This document shows, in pieces, positions 1-9,937 of a stretch of 64,000 nt of DNA. Each line of letters begins with the position of its first letter. The stretch's first letter is position 1. Source of the stretch: Paraescarpia echinospica (taxonomy: Eukaryota; Annelida; Polychaeta; Sabellida; Siboglinidae); NCBI GenBank assembly GCA_020002185.1, contig CM034535.1, positions 69,242,012 to 69,306,011 on the forward strand, written 5' to 3'. A model generated the notes under the pieces. The model was not told the origin of the DNA, searched no databases, and saw only the letters and a list, made by a program, of their open reading frames with translations. A program made the position numbers and the translations under genes.

Positions 1-2489
1 CACACAAAGTACACTTACACACTCCACAAACAGCTTCCCCAGTCCCTGCTACAGGATGAATCTGACAGACACACAAAGTACACTTACACACTCCACAAAC
101 AGTTTCCCCAGTCCCTGCTACAGGATGAATCTGACAGACACACAAAGTACACTTACACACTCCACAAACAGCTTCCCCAGTCCCTGCTACAGGATGAATC
201 TGACAGACACACAAAGTACACTTACACACTCCACAAACAGCTTCCCCAGTCCCTGCTACAGGATGAATCTGACAGACACACAGCACACTTACACACTCCA
301 CAAACAGCTTCCCCTCAGTCCCTAAGCAGGATGAATCTGACAGACACACAAAGCAAGTACCTCTACACACTCCACAACAGTTTCCCTAACTCCTGCTACA
401 GGATGAATTGACAGACACACAAAGTACACTTACATTATTCTCCACAAACAGCTCCCCAGTCCCTGCTACAGGATGAATTCATTAGACACACAAGTACACT
501 TACACTTCCACAAACAGCTTCCCAGTCCCTGCTAAGCAGGATGAATCTGGATGGTATACACAAAGTACACTTACACACTCTATTAAACAGCTTCCCCCAG
601 TCCCTGACTACACTACACACTCCACAAACAGGATGAATCTGACAGACACACAAAGCTTCCGGACTGAATCTGACAGACACACAAAGTACACTTACACACT
701 CCACAAACAGCTTCCCCAGTCCTTGCTTCCGGATGAATCTGACAGACACACAAAGTACACTTACATACTCCACAAACAGTTTCCCCAGTCCCTGCTACAG
801 GATGAATCTGACAGACACACAAAGTACACTTACACACTCCACAAACAACTTCTCCAGTCCCTGCTACAGGATGAATCTGACAGACACATAAAGTACACTT
901 ACACACTCCACAAACAGCTTCCCCAGTCCCTGCTTCCGGATGAATCTGACAGACACACAAAGTACACTTACACACTCCACAAACAGCTTCCCCAGTCCCT
1001 GCTACAGGATGAATCTGACAGACACACAAAGTACACTTACACACTCCACAAACAGCTTCCCCAGTCCCTGTTACAGGATGAATCTGACATACACACAAAG
1101 TACACTTACACACTCCACAAACAGTTTCCCCAGTCCCTGCTACAGGATGAATCTGACAGACACACAAAGTACACTTACACACTCCACAAACAGCTTCCCC
1201 AGTCCCTGCTACAGGATGAATCTGACATACACACAAAGTACACTTACACACTCCACAAACAGCTTCCCCAGTCCCTGCTACAGGATGAATCTGACAGACA
1301 CACAAAGTACACTTACACACTCCACAAACAGCTTCCCCAGTCCCTGCTACAGGATGAATCTGACAGACACACAAAGTACACTTACACACTCCACAAACAG
1401 CTTCCCCAGTCCCTGCTACAGGATGAATCTGACAGACACACAAAGTACACTTACACACTCCACAAACAGCTTCCCCAGTCCCTGCTACAGGATGAATCTG
1501 ACAGACACACAAAGTACACTTACACACTCCACAAACAGCTTCCCCAGTCCCTGCTACAGGATGAATCTGACAGACACACAAAGTACACTTACACACTCCA
1601 CAAACAGCTTCCCCAGTCCCTGCTACAGGATGAATCTGACAGACACACAAAGTACACTTACACACTCCACAAACAGCTTCCCCAGTCCCTGCTACAGGAT
1701 GAATCTGACAGACACACAAAGTACACTTACACACTCCACAAACAGCTTCCCCAGTCCCTGCTACAGGATGAATCTGACAGACACACAAAGTACACTTACA
1801 CACTCCACAAACAGCTTCCCCAGTCCTTGCTTCCGGATGAATCTGACAGACACACAAAGTACACTTACACACTCCACAAACAGCTTCCCCAGTCCCTGCT
1901 TCAGGATGAATCTGACAGACACACAAAGTACACTTACACACTCCACAAACAGCTTCCCCAGTCCCTGCTACAGGATGAATCTGACAGACACACAAAGTAC
2001 ACTTACACACTCCACAAACAGCTTCCCCAGTCCCTGCTACAGGATGAATCTGACAGACACACAAAGTACACTTACACACTCCACAAACAGCTTCCCCAGT
2101 CCCTGCTACAGGATGAATCTGACAGACACACAAAGTACACTTACACACTCCACAAACAGCTTCCCCAGTTCCTGCTACAGGATGAATCTGACAGACACAC
2201 AAAGTACACTTACACACTCCACAAACAGCTTCCCCAGTCCCTGCTACAGGATGAATCTGACAGACACACAAAGTACACTTACACACTCCACAAACAGTTT
2301 CCCCAGTCCCTGCTACAGGATGAATCTGACAGACACACAAAGTACACTTACACACTCCACAAACAGCTTCCCCAGTCCCTGCTACAGGATGAATCTGACA
2401 GACACACAAAGTACACTTACACACTCCACAAACAGCTTCCCCAGTCCCTGCTACAGGATGAATCTGAACGACAGATCAAGTATGAGAGA
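1..2489 (-). repeat. 69-bp minisatellite made of tandem copies of XYLT exon 8 with both splice sites
   Basis: About 35 copies of a 69-bp unit, running off the left edge and decayed between about 300 and 660. Read on the minus strand, each unit is a 43-bp exon-like block from ATTCATCC to GTGGAGTGT, preceded by TGTCTGTCAG (acceptor) and followed by GTAAGTGT (perfect donor), with only 26 bp of intron between blocks. The exon block, read in the phase left by exon 7, gives FIRKQGLGKLFVEC, which matches the xylosyltransferase stretch FIKKQGLDRLFHEC. Most copies read CTG TAG CAG here, an in-frame stop; only a few read CGG AAG or CTG AAG. The right boundary (about 2,480) has a longer natural-looking intron end before the first copy. 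The 69-bp period is divisible by three, so long open frames appear on both strands; they are not genes. Confidence 0.9.
1800..1842 (-). CDS. XYLT: XYLT exon 8, candidate functional copy inside the array
   Basis: This is one of the few stop-free exon blocks in the 69-bp array. It starts after TCTGTCAG, and its first base A joins the AG left by exon 7 to make Arg. It then reads FIRKQGLGKLFVEC and ends in phase 0 at GTAAGT. The other stop-free blocks lie at 1,869-1,911 (FILKQG variant), 903-945 and 696-738. The sequence alone cannot say which block is spliced. Because 43 bp is not a multiple of three, only one block can be used per transcript without a frameshift. The continuation of the enzyme (catalytic and C-terminal parts) must lie beyond the left edge. 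Confidence 0.55.
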
Positions 2490-2564
2490 AATCATCACTA
2501 ACATCTGTAAAAGATGTTCATAGATGAAAATGGGCATTGTAAAACATACATGCAATCATAACTA

Positions 2565-2570
2565 TGCAGG

Positions 2571-2604
<34 letters not shown>

Positions 2605-2612
2605 TACATACG
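2565..2612. repeat. TA-rich microsatellite
   Basis: An imperfect run of TATATA/TATGTA followed by TACATACATA, directly after the exon 8 array, inside XYLT intron 7. Confidence 0.85.
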
Positions 2613-4116
2613 ACATATATTCCTAACAGCAACATATGTAGACCACTCCATTACAAAAGATAGGATATGTACAGCCTCTGAAAACAATGTTCTAAAAATA
2701 AAAAATATTTTTTTTTGGTTCAAATAATTATACATAACATTGTATTTCTGGTTATATTACGTATAGGAACAGTTCAAATTTTAAAATAAAACATTATCCA
2801 TGCATCCAGGGGTCAAAACTTTAAAACAGCGGCCTACTTAATGCAGTGCAGCACATATAGTCTACATATGCTGCTGCTAGGAGTATAATATATATATTTA
2901 AATATATAAGTCAAATAAATGTAGCATTAGATTACAATTAAGGAATAAATAAGACACTACAATACATGCTCATAAAAAGTATCATACACAGCTAGTAATA
3001 TATTCGTCACCTTATAGATTGTTAAAGTTGTACTCACTGGATAACGTTTATAACCTTGTGTAAACAATTTATTTATTAATATTTTATTGTATGGCACAAT
3101 TTTTAGTTTAAATGACCGTGTTAGTACTAATATTTTAGTTTAATGATCATGATGCATGATGTATTGTAAAGTGTGGATCTGGCGCTATAACAAATAAAAT
3201 ATATCATTATTATTATAATACACCTTAGCTCCCTGGCATACTGATCCATCTGATGACGACTCTAAACGGCTTCTCGATTCTGAGATTAACTAACCCTTTT
3301 GTACTGATGCGCCTCTGAGCTTTGTTTCGGAAGATTTAGATGCATAAGAAGTTACCTTATTTTATTATTATTATTATAAAGTCTATTCAAAACATGCTAC
3401 ATTAAAAGCCTTTATAAGGATAATTCAAAATTTGTCACAGACAAATCATATTACAGGCCTACACATTAAAGGAAATAAAAACAAGGCATTAGCTAAAATC
3501 CGTTTTCCATGTGTACACAAAGTTTAACATTTTATGTAACATTTGAGAACATTAAAAAAATACAGAAAAATACATTTGTAGCATAAATTCGATTTTAAAC
3601 CCGTCTGTGTAGCGATTCCCGTGGTTGTTATTGTGATGCAAATTTAATGAGCTAGGCGATCACGTGGTATCGTGACATCACTTATGACCCACACTCGCAT
3701 CAGGCCGACCCTTTCCATGCATTCAGAGCATGTTTACAAGGATAGCTTTTGGGTTGAAACGAGCGTCAGAATGAGTTATTGTGCAATATTCTGATGTAAT
3801 ACAAACACTAGTCATCATAGAGGAACAAGCAGTTATCTTACGGTTCCACATGAATCCAATTTTATTCAAAATAATGAATGCGAATTGGCCTACAAGTCGA
3901 CTAGGTTTCACCGAGCTTGGGCTCGTTTTCAGAATAATTATATCGAATGCAACCAACGGGAGATATTCTACACCAATAAATATACATAGCAAACATATAT
4001 TGTATCCAGCTACAGAAAGTAATGTGTATAATCTCATAATATCACTAGAATATCGATATCTGAAAGAGGAGTTGTACAATTTATCATAACTTAAATCAGT
4101 CAGTGAATTTCCGTCA
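2613..4116. other. AT-rich intron 7 sequence
   Basis: No exon or conserved protein is recognisable. The stretch holds a retroelement 3' tail (see the entry at 3,120-3,226) and a second TTATTATTATTATTA run near 3,358-3,376. A 118-codon minus-strand open frame (3,723-4,079) has hydrophobic stretches but no recognisable family. Confidence 0.6.
3120..3226 (+). mobile_element. 3' tail of a LINE or SINE
   Basis: The stretch ends with GGCGCTATAACAAATAAA followed by TATATCATTATTATTAT. A GCGCTATA box followed by a simple-repeat tail is typical of L2-type LINEs and their SINEs; related tails occur here at 14,270 and 17,290. No coding part remains. Confidence 0.5.
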
Positions 4117-4202
4117 GTGCCGCTAGCTCAGTTGGTAGGCGCGTTGGATTCTTGTCATTTATTTTACAATCGGGCGACGCCGGTTCAATCCTGACACCAA
4201 AC
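4117..4202 (+). pseudogene. tRNA-like sequence (tRNA pseudogene or SINE head)
   Basis: A perfect internal A box (TAGCTCAGTTGG, 4,124-4,135) is followed 49 bp later by a B-box-like GGTTCAATCC (4,182-4,191). The acceptor stem does not pair, the T stem has one mismatch and one wobble, and the anticodon arm holds an AT-rich insertion. It is therefore not a working tRNA, but either a decayed tRNA or the head of a tRNA-derived SINE. Confidence 0.45.
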
Positions 4203-4370
4203 CACTGATGTTTTTAACACTTTTTTATGTTTTCACAAAATAATATAAACCAAATCATTTTGTATACTATGATGCACAGTTTGTAAATATTTTTAGATTT
4301 TTGTAAATATTTATTCGCCACAAAAATGAAAATATGGTAATTATATATAACGATGTTTCTAAATTTTGGC

Positions 4371-4875
4371 GACATGTTGCTAATTAAATGTAATTGTCAC
4401 ATCGTTATAACATGCATAAGTGTACATGTTTCTTGTTTCGAAAACAAAACTCGAAGGAATAACAACAGCCTAGGTTACGCTGGCTCAAAGTGATATGCCC
4501 CGCGTTTTGTAGCTCTAACAAATTCCGTTGGATGGCGTCATATATAGCGCTAGCTAAAATGAAACAGCATCAGTGATTTGAACATTCATAATTCTTAATA
4601 TGATTGCTTGTGTAAATTACATTTGTCAATGTATATATTAAGCACTGCTGCATGAGGAACAACCAGACATTTATGTTATTGTGTGACAAGAATTATTGTA
4701 TTATCTAAATGTATTATTTACGGTTGTTATTGTGATGCAAATATTTCACAGATAAATGTTATTAGAAAAGTTAACTACACAGTAAACAGTATTATTTAGA
4801 TGCAGAGATCATAACATTATGATATTTTAAATATCTGACAGAAAGTAGTATTTTTGAAAGTTAACTTTGAAATAA
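4371..4875 (+). repeat. Dispersed repeat, copy 1 (partner at 27,257-27,761)
   Basis: About 505 bp that realigns, in the same orientation, with 27,257-27,761. Shared blocks include GACATGTTGCTAATTAAATG at the left, GGTTACGCTGGCTCAAAGTG in the middle and AAAGTTAACTTTGAAATA at the right. The copies differ by many substitutions and small indels. There is no coding potential and no clear terminal repeats, so the element type is unknown. One copy is in XYLT intron 7 and the other in intron 1. Confidence 0.8.
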
Positions 4876-5242
4876 AATAGTAATGGGTGGCTTCTTTTTT
4901 CATTTTTAAACAGAAAATGCACCAATTGACACGAAAAATGCTACTTACATTTCTGATCACACGTGAGATATTCATTCAGCCATGTTCTCTGCCTTGCCTT
5001 CATAAATGGTAATATGTACACTGTACTTTTCGTTTATTTTTATATTTTATGATTGGACACACTAAGTATGATTACCAAAAATTACCGTGCTGGTGTATAT
5101 ATATATATGTATATATACTCATAGTTGCACGTCCTATCCCGCATCCGATCGCGCGTTCAATCACGTGCCTGACCGCACTTCGTAGCATGTCTGAACAAAT
5201 TTGGACTGGCAAAAATTTGATCCTGGGCGAGGCCCTGCCTAC
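4876..5242. other. Intron 7 sequence with a small TA microsatellite
   Basis: AT-rich intron DNA without recognisable genes. A TATATATATATATGTATATA run sits near 5,096-5,118, about 125 bp downstream of the exon 7 donor. Confidence 0.6.
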
Positions 5243-5323
5243 CTGCTTGTGTCTGTGCCATGTGACTTGACAAAGTTCTTGTCCCTGTGTTGAGTCAAGT
5301 AGGCCACGAGGTCCTCCAGAGGT
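5243..5323 (-). CDS. XYLT: XYLT exon 7 (xylosyltransferase, GT14/Branch domain)
   Basis: An 81-bp exon between acceptor GTTGCAG and donor AG|GTAGGC on the minus strand. In the phase left by exon 6 it reads PLEDLVAYLTQ and then HRDKNFVKSHGTDTS, matching the family segment [21 protein letters not shown] just downstream of the NLS motif. It enters with one base and leaves with two, which fits exons 6 and 8 exactly. These are codons about 374-400 of the assembled protein. Unlike most other exons of this gene, neither edge has been turned into a tandem repeat, although the exon 8 array begins one intron downstream. Confidence 0.9.
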
Positions 5324-6302
5324 CTGCAACACCAACCGATGATCAATGTACACTGTGTAATTATTCATGAATTTCTACACTAAAAAAATATCAAATGAGA
5401 TCCATTTCAAGTGCAATCAGGTGGCCTTGTTATGTATGAATTGTGTCTGGTCTTGATAATCAGACATTAGGTTGCAGCACTGGCACATGTTACTAGGAGC
5501 AAATAGAAAATGTGGAAAGTGTAAAACAAGAGCATGTTAGGATTACTGGACAACTGAGAAACTGTGGCAAGAACAAATCTATGGTTGTTAGAAAGAACTG
5601 AGGCGTCTGTTGTAAATGTCTTGTGAACACTGTAAAACAAACATTACTATCTTTATTACATATGCACACACATTTACAGTACGTGTTATACGCACATGCG
5701 TGCAGGCACATACACCAAACACATACAAACACACACCAAACGCACACACGCACCAAACACACACACACCAAACATACACACACACACACCAAACATACAC
5801 ACAGGGTTTCCGCCAGAAAAAATAATTTGGGTACGGAGTTAGTCAATTGTGAGACCGCGGAACTGGCAGGCTTAGGCGACCTGATGGACGGGGAGGTGTG
5901 GGGGCCCAAAATTGGATTTCTAGATGCTCGGAGAAATTATTTCCCGGCCTTTGAAGTCGGAAATCCCGCCCGGCTCATGGTGATCATTTCCATGTTTCGT
6001 AGGAGAATAAATAATAAATGTAACAGTCAGCAGGAAAATTATAAACTGTAGTATGGTATCTCGTTGGATTATTTTTCATCACCAAGAAACAATGAATACT
6101 CGAAAACATCGCGAAAAATATACAGCCATGACAGCACACCGTATTCTTTTCACTAAGCCTAGCAATATACCGGTATGCCATGTTCTATCCTGAGATGAAG
6201 GCTTCAATCACGCAGTGAATACCACGTTTAGCCAATCACAGAATAGCTAGCATAAACGTGTTGGCACGCGCTCATTCTTCACCTTTAAAAACGGCACCCA
6301 AG
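5324..6302. other. Intron 6 sequence with CA-rich tract
   Basis: No exon is seen. A CA-rich imperfect microsatellite covers about 5,690-5,806. It is followed by a GC-richer block (5,807-5,985, starting CAGGGTTTCCGCCAGAA). That start resembles a transposon terminus, but no matching right end was found. Confidence 0.5.
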
Positions 6303-6317
6303 CACACACACACACAC

Positions 6318-6384
<67 letters not shown>
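6303..6384. repeat. (CA)n microsatellite
   Basis: An almost pure CA run of about 80 bp after a short ACACACCAAACACA lead-in. It directly abuts the distal end of the exon 6 donor array. Confidence 0.95.
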
Positions 6385-6387
<3 letters not shown>

Positions 6388-6577
6388 ATGGGGAAGTAAG
6401 AAAGTTGGACTCATCTGATAGGGAAGTAAGAAATTTGGACTCATTTGACGTGGAAGTAAGAGAGTTGGACTTACTTGACGGGGAAGTAAAAAAGTTGGAC
6501 TCACTTGACGGGGAAGTAAAAAAGTTGGACTCACTTGACGGGGAAGTAAAAAAGTTGGACTCACTTGACGGGAAAGT
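6384..6577 (-). repeat. 30-bp tandem array carrying copies of the XYLT exon 6 donor
   Basis: About six to seven units of 30 bp (plus-strand form TCACTTGACGGGGAAGTAAA plus AAAGTTGGAC). On the minus strand each unit repeats the last bases of exon 6 and its donor, CCCGTCAA|GTGAGTCC. The two units nearest the exon (donors near 6,501 and 6,531) keep the donor intact. One unit has GTAAGTCC (near 6,471), and the most distal units have lost the GT (TCATTTGAC, TCATCTGAT). This gradient suggests that the array grew next to the exon and that its distal copies are older. Confidence 0.85.
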
Positions 6578-6767
6578 CCGACTCACTGAGGTTGAGGAAG
6601 AAATTCCACTTCCAGTGTTTGATGTGGAGCAGATCGCGCATGCACTGCAGGAGCATGCTCAGGAGGCTCGCACCACCCCAGATCGATGCAAACCGGTGCA
6701 CTGCCAGATGTATGTTATCAAACTTCTCGCTGAGTGTCATCAACTCTCTGTACAGGTATTCCTGTCT
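6565..6767 (-). CDS. XYLT: XYLT exon 6 (core GT14 domain)
   Basis: A 203-bp exon, phase 0 in and phase 2 out. It begins after CTTTGTAG with RQEYLYRELMTLSEKFDN and continues through [19 protein letters not shown] to WKWNFFLNLSESDFPVK. This matches the xylosyltransferase core ([32 protein letters not shown]), including the WGGASLL and FFxNLS motifs. The phase-0 joint with exon 5 reproduces the HVDKRSDYL region as HVDARQEYL. Both edges of this exon are repeated: the acceptor in the array at 6,741-7,520 and the donor in the array at 6,384-6,577. The true acceptor is taken as the exon-proximal copy, because only there does the reading frame continue. Confidence 0.92.
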
Positions 6768-7520
6768 CTACAAAGACACAGGTCTCTAAGTGACATCACC
6801 TATCTATATATAGGTATTGCTGTCTCTACAAAGACTCAGGTCTCTAAGTAACATAGACTCTCAGTACATATATTCCTGTCTCTACAAAGACTCAGGTCTC
6901 TAAGTGACGTCAACTCTCAGTACACGTATTCCTGTCTCTACAAAGACACAGGTCTCTAAGTGATGTCAAAGGTATCTGAGTGACGTCAACTCTCTATACA
7001 GGTATTCCTGTCTCTACAAAGACACAGGTCTCTAAGTGACATCACCTATCTATATATAGGTATTGCTGTCTCTACAAAGACTCAGGTCTCTAAGTAACAT
7101 AGACTCTCAGTACATATATTCCTGTCTCTACAAAGACTCAGGTCTCTAAGTGATGTCAACTCTCAGTACACGTATTCCTGTCTCTACAAAGACACAGGTC
7201 TCTAAGAGATGTCAAAGGTATCTGAGTGACGTCAACTCTCTATACAGGTATTCCTGTCTCTACAAAGACACAGGTCTCTAAGTGACATCACCTATCTATA
7301 TATAGGTATTGCTGTCTCTACAAAGACTCAGGTCTCTAAGTAACATAGACTCTCAGTACATATATTCCTGTCTCTACAAAGACTCAGGTCTCTAAGTGAC
7401 GTCAACTCTCAGTACACGTATTCCTGTCTCTACAAAGACACAGGTCTCTAAGTGATGTCAAAGGTATCTGAGTGACGTCAACTCTCTATACAGGTATTCC
7501 TGTCTCTACAAAGATATAGA
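6741..7520 (-). repeat. Acceptor array of XYLT exon 6 (60-bp units, 246-bp higher-order repeat)
   Basis: Thirteen copies of CTTTGTAG|AGACAGG on the minus strand, of which the one at 6,767/6,768 is the real acceptor and twelve lie in the intron. Each unit joins about 30 bp of exon 6 start (AGACAGGAATACCTGTACAGAG and variants) to about 30 bp of intron. Four slightly different units form a 246-bp block repeated three times (blocks starting near 6,755, 7,001 and 7,247), so the array grew first by units and then by blocks. Small open frames across it are not genes. Confidence 0.9.
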
Positions 7521-7784
7521 TTGCTGACTAAGTGACTGATCCCTGACGGAGTTGAACAACAACTTACTGTGTCAACGTGTACTTAATAGTATTGGTCTTA
7601 AGTAACTCATCATTGTAAGAGAACTTACTGCGTCAACGTGTACTTAATAGTATTGGTCTTAAGTAACTCATCATTGTAAGAGAACTTACTGTGTCAACGT
7701 GTACTTAATAGTATTGGTCTTAAGTAACTCATCATTGTAAGAGAACTTACTGTGTCAACGTGTACTTAATAGTATTGGTCTTAA

Positions 7785-9188
7785 CCCTTTAGACCTCAGA
7801 GTGTTTCGGTGTAAAGCCACTGGTTCCTCAGAGAATTAGGTCACATTCTGAAAATGTTTGGGAGTGTCCGTTTTTGTGGCATAGCTCTTTTATTATTGAA
7901 TTTCCATTATTGCAAGTTGTAACTATTTTAAAGGACTTAGAATGCTCTTCACATTGGGAGTAAATATGCTTTTGTATGAATAACAATAGTTGTCCATATC
8001 TCGGTAGGCGTGCCAGTATTTAGGTATTTCACTACAACATGTCATATTATGAGTCATAACTTTTTTATGCTTCATTTCTTACTGCTACAAGTTGTGTTTA
8101 TTTGAAAGATAATTTAATTACTTACATTTTGGTATAAAAATTGTTATTATATCTAAAATATACGTTAAAATTAAATATGGGGTACATCACTGTACGGAGT
8201 CTACCTTAAATGCACACCATGTTGCATGTTGCAGTGCTGTAATTTATATGATACTAAAATGTAATTAAAACAATATTTTGGTACAACATATGTTATTGTA
8301 TCATAAGTATTTTGCCCAAACAATATGTGGTAAAACAAAACCCTGTCGGACAATAATTTCTACACCGAACATAATGATTGACTGCTGTGTAACTTTTTTA
8401 TGATCAATATTGTACTGCTACAACTTTATTTTATTATAAAGAGCAGATAAATGCCTACACAATGATACCTGCATTGTTAAATTCTGATGGCTAGAATGAT
8501 ATATACTTCATTACTGTGGAATGGGAGTGTCTGGTCACAGGCACATGTAGCTGTCAAGTGTCAGCACTACCACCCCGGGCAGCCTCGGTCAAAACAACAA
8601 GTGAACAACAGGACAGTCCCGCAAGTTACAACACTTATCATTCACAAAATAATACAACTATAACATCGTCATACAATGTCCTAATCGAAATATAAATAGC
8701 GTATTGACTTCGTGCAAAAATAAGGAATACAGAATGCGGAACTGGTCTCGTAGCGTGTTTACAAAATGGGCTTGAACGACCAGCTTCCCTGACAACAACA
8801 ACGATCGTCCAGCCGAAGTATCGAATAGTCGCATATAATTACATGAACATCGATGTCTGAATCACTTTCTTTGATATCACTGTCATCACAGACACACGAC
8901 TTATGCAGACAAACGACTAGGACCAACAGACGCCATTTTGTTCTCTCAAAAACTGGAGCAGCTTGGAAAAATGCATAAAACTTTGATAAGTCGAATAGCA
9001 ACATACACCAGAAATACCCACAATTCATTGCCAATATGTTAATGAGACATTTTGAATGTGTTTCAAAAGTATCCTCCAGAGTGCGCCTCTGGAATAGATG
9101 AAACTATGACACTAATCTTTTCGGGCGGGTTTGGCCGACTTGAGGAGTTGGAACTCGGGCGGGTTTGGCAGACTTGAGGTCTAATGGG
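7785..9188. mobile_element. piggyBac-type element 1, 1.4 kb, TTAA target duplication
   Basis: It is flanked by TTAA on both sides (7,781-7,784 and 9,189-9,192). The ends are CCCTTTAGACCTCA and, inverted, CCCATTAGACCTCA. The CCY..GGG ends with TTAA duplication are the piggyBac signature. Removing the element restores the minisatellite sequence GGTCTTAAGTAACTC. A subterminal CGGGCGGGTTTGGC motif occurs twice near the right end. A minus-strand open frame (8,759-9,034) with an acidic DDSDIKESDSDID stretch could be a remnant transposase N-terminus; no transposase core is present, so the copy is non-autonomous. Confidence 0.85.
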
Positions 9189-9317
9189 TTAAGTAACTCA
9201 TCATTGTAAGAGAACTTACTGCGTCAACGTGTATGTAATAGTATTGGTCTTAATAAGTAAGTCATCATTGTAAGAGAACTTACTGCGTCAACATGTACGT
9301 AATAGTATTGGTCTTAA

Positions 9318-9937
9318 CCATTTAAGCTGTGACCACTTAATACTGCATTCCCAGTGAATATGCAACATAATGGACTACCTCACTTCAAGTCAAGATTTGA
9401 GCAACAAAAATGCATTTTATGAATAAGATTGTTATATATTTTCGGAAAGTATAATAATCAGCGAATAAATTGAGCCATATCATTTTACATTCGGTAGTCA
9501 TGGTAACCAACAGTTTTTGCAGTTGCTGAACTCGGTTGTATATTACCTTCGCCGACATCGTTATTATGTCGATCGTCAACATCCGACAAAGATTCTTCGA
9601 TAAAACTATCAAATAATCTGTCCAAAACATACGGTGGTAAATCGCTAGTTGAAGTAATGCGGTCCGCCATTGTGGCCGCTGCGGATTTTGATAATCCATC
9701 ATTAAAAACCGTGAAAATCACCTTAAACAATTATTGAGCGATAATAAACAATGACCACTGCTGAATAGCTAATTCATTCGCCTTGACAACCGTACACAAC
9801 AAGTGGCTCCACGTAGTGGATTATTATGAATAAAAACGAATTAAATAGCAGACATTGTCAATGCCAGAAAACCGGCCTGTCGTACTGAAGCATCACAGGC
9901 AGTGCGGCTGGAAAACAGGCCTGTCGTACTGAAATGG
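9318..9937. mobile_element. piggyBac-type element 2, 620 bp, TTAA target duplication
   Basis: It is flanked by TTAA (9,314-9,317 and 9,938-9,941) with CCATTTA... at the left and ...AAATGG at the right. Removal again restores a minisatellite unit. Near the right end the block GGAAAA(C)CGGCCTGTCGTACTGAA is present twice. A minus-strand frame from about 9,679 to 9,487 starts MADRITSTSDLPPYVLDRLF and becomes acidic, which would fit the N-terminal tail of a piggyBac transposase. The rest is missing. Sequence and TIR differ from element 1, so this is a different family. Confidence 0.78.

Noticed and set aside
613..2523. Very long open frames (about 527-622 codons) on both strands across the first array
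   Set aside because: They arise because the 69-bp unit is divisible by three; the peptides are perfect 23-residue repeats without any family, and the DNA is explained by exon 8 copies.
3723..4079. 118-codon minus-strand frame with hydrophobic stretches
   Set aside because: No recognisable family, no splice signals in agreement with XYLT, and AT-rich composition favours such frames; a plus-strand frame covers the same DNA.
4117..4202. Functional tRNA gene
   Set aside because: A and B boxes are present, but the acceptor stem does not pair and the anticodon arm is disrupted.
5493..6051. Several open frames over the CA-rich tract, and (CA)n frames at 6,250-6,590
   Set aside because: Low-complexity translations (HTHT, VCVC); the real coding exon nearby is 6,565-6,767 on the minus strand.
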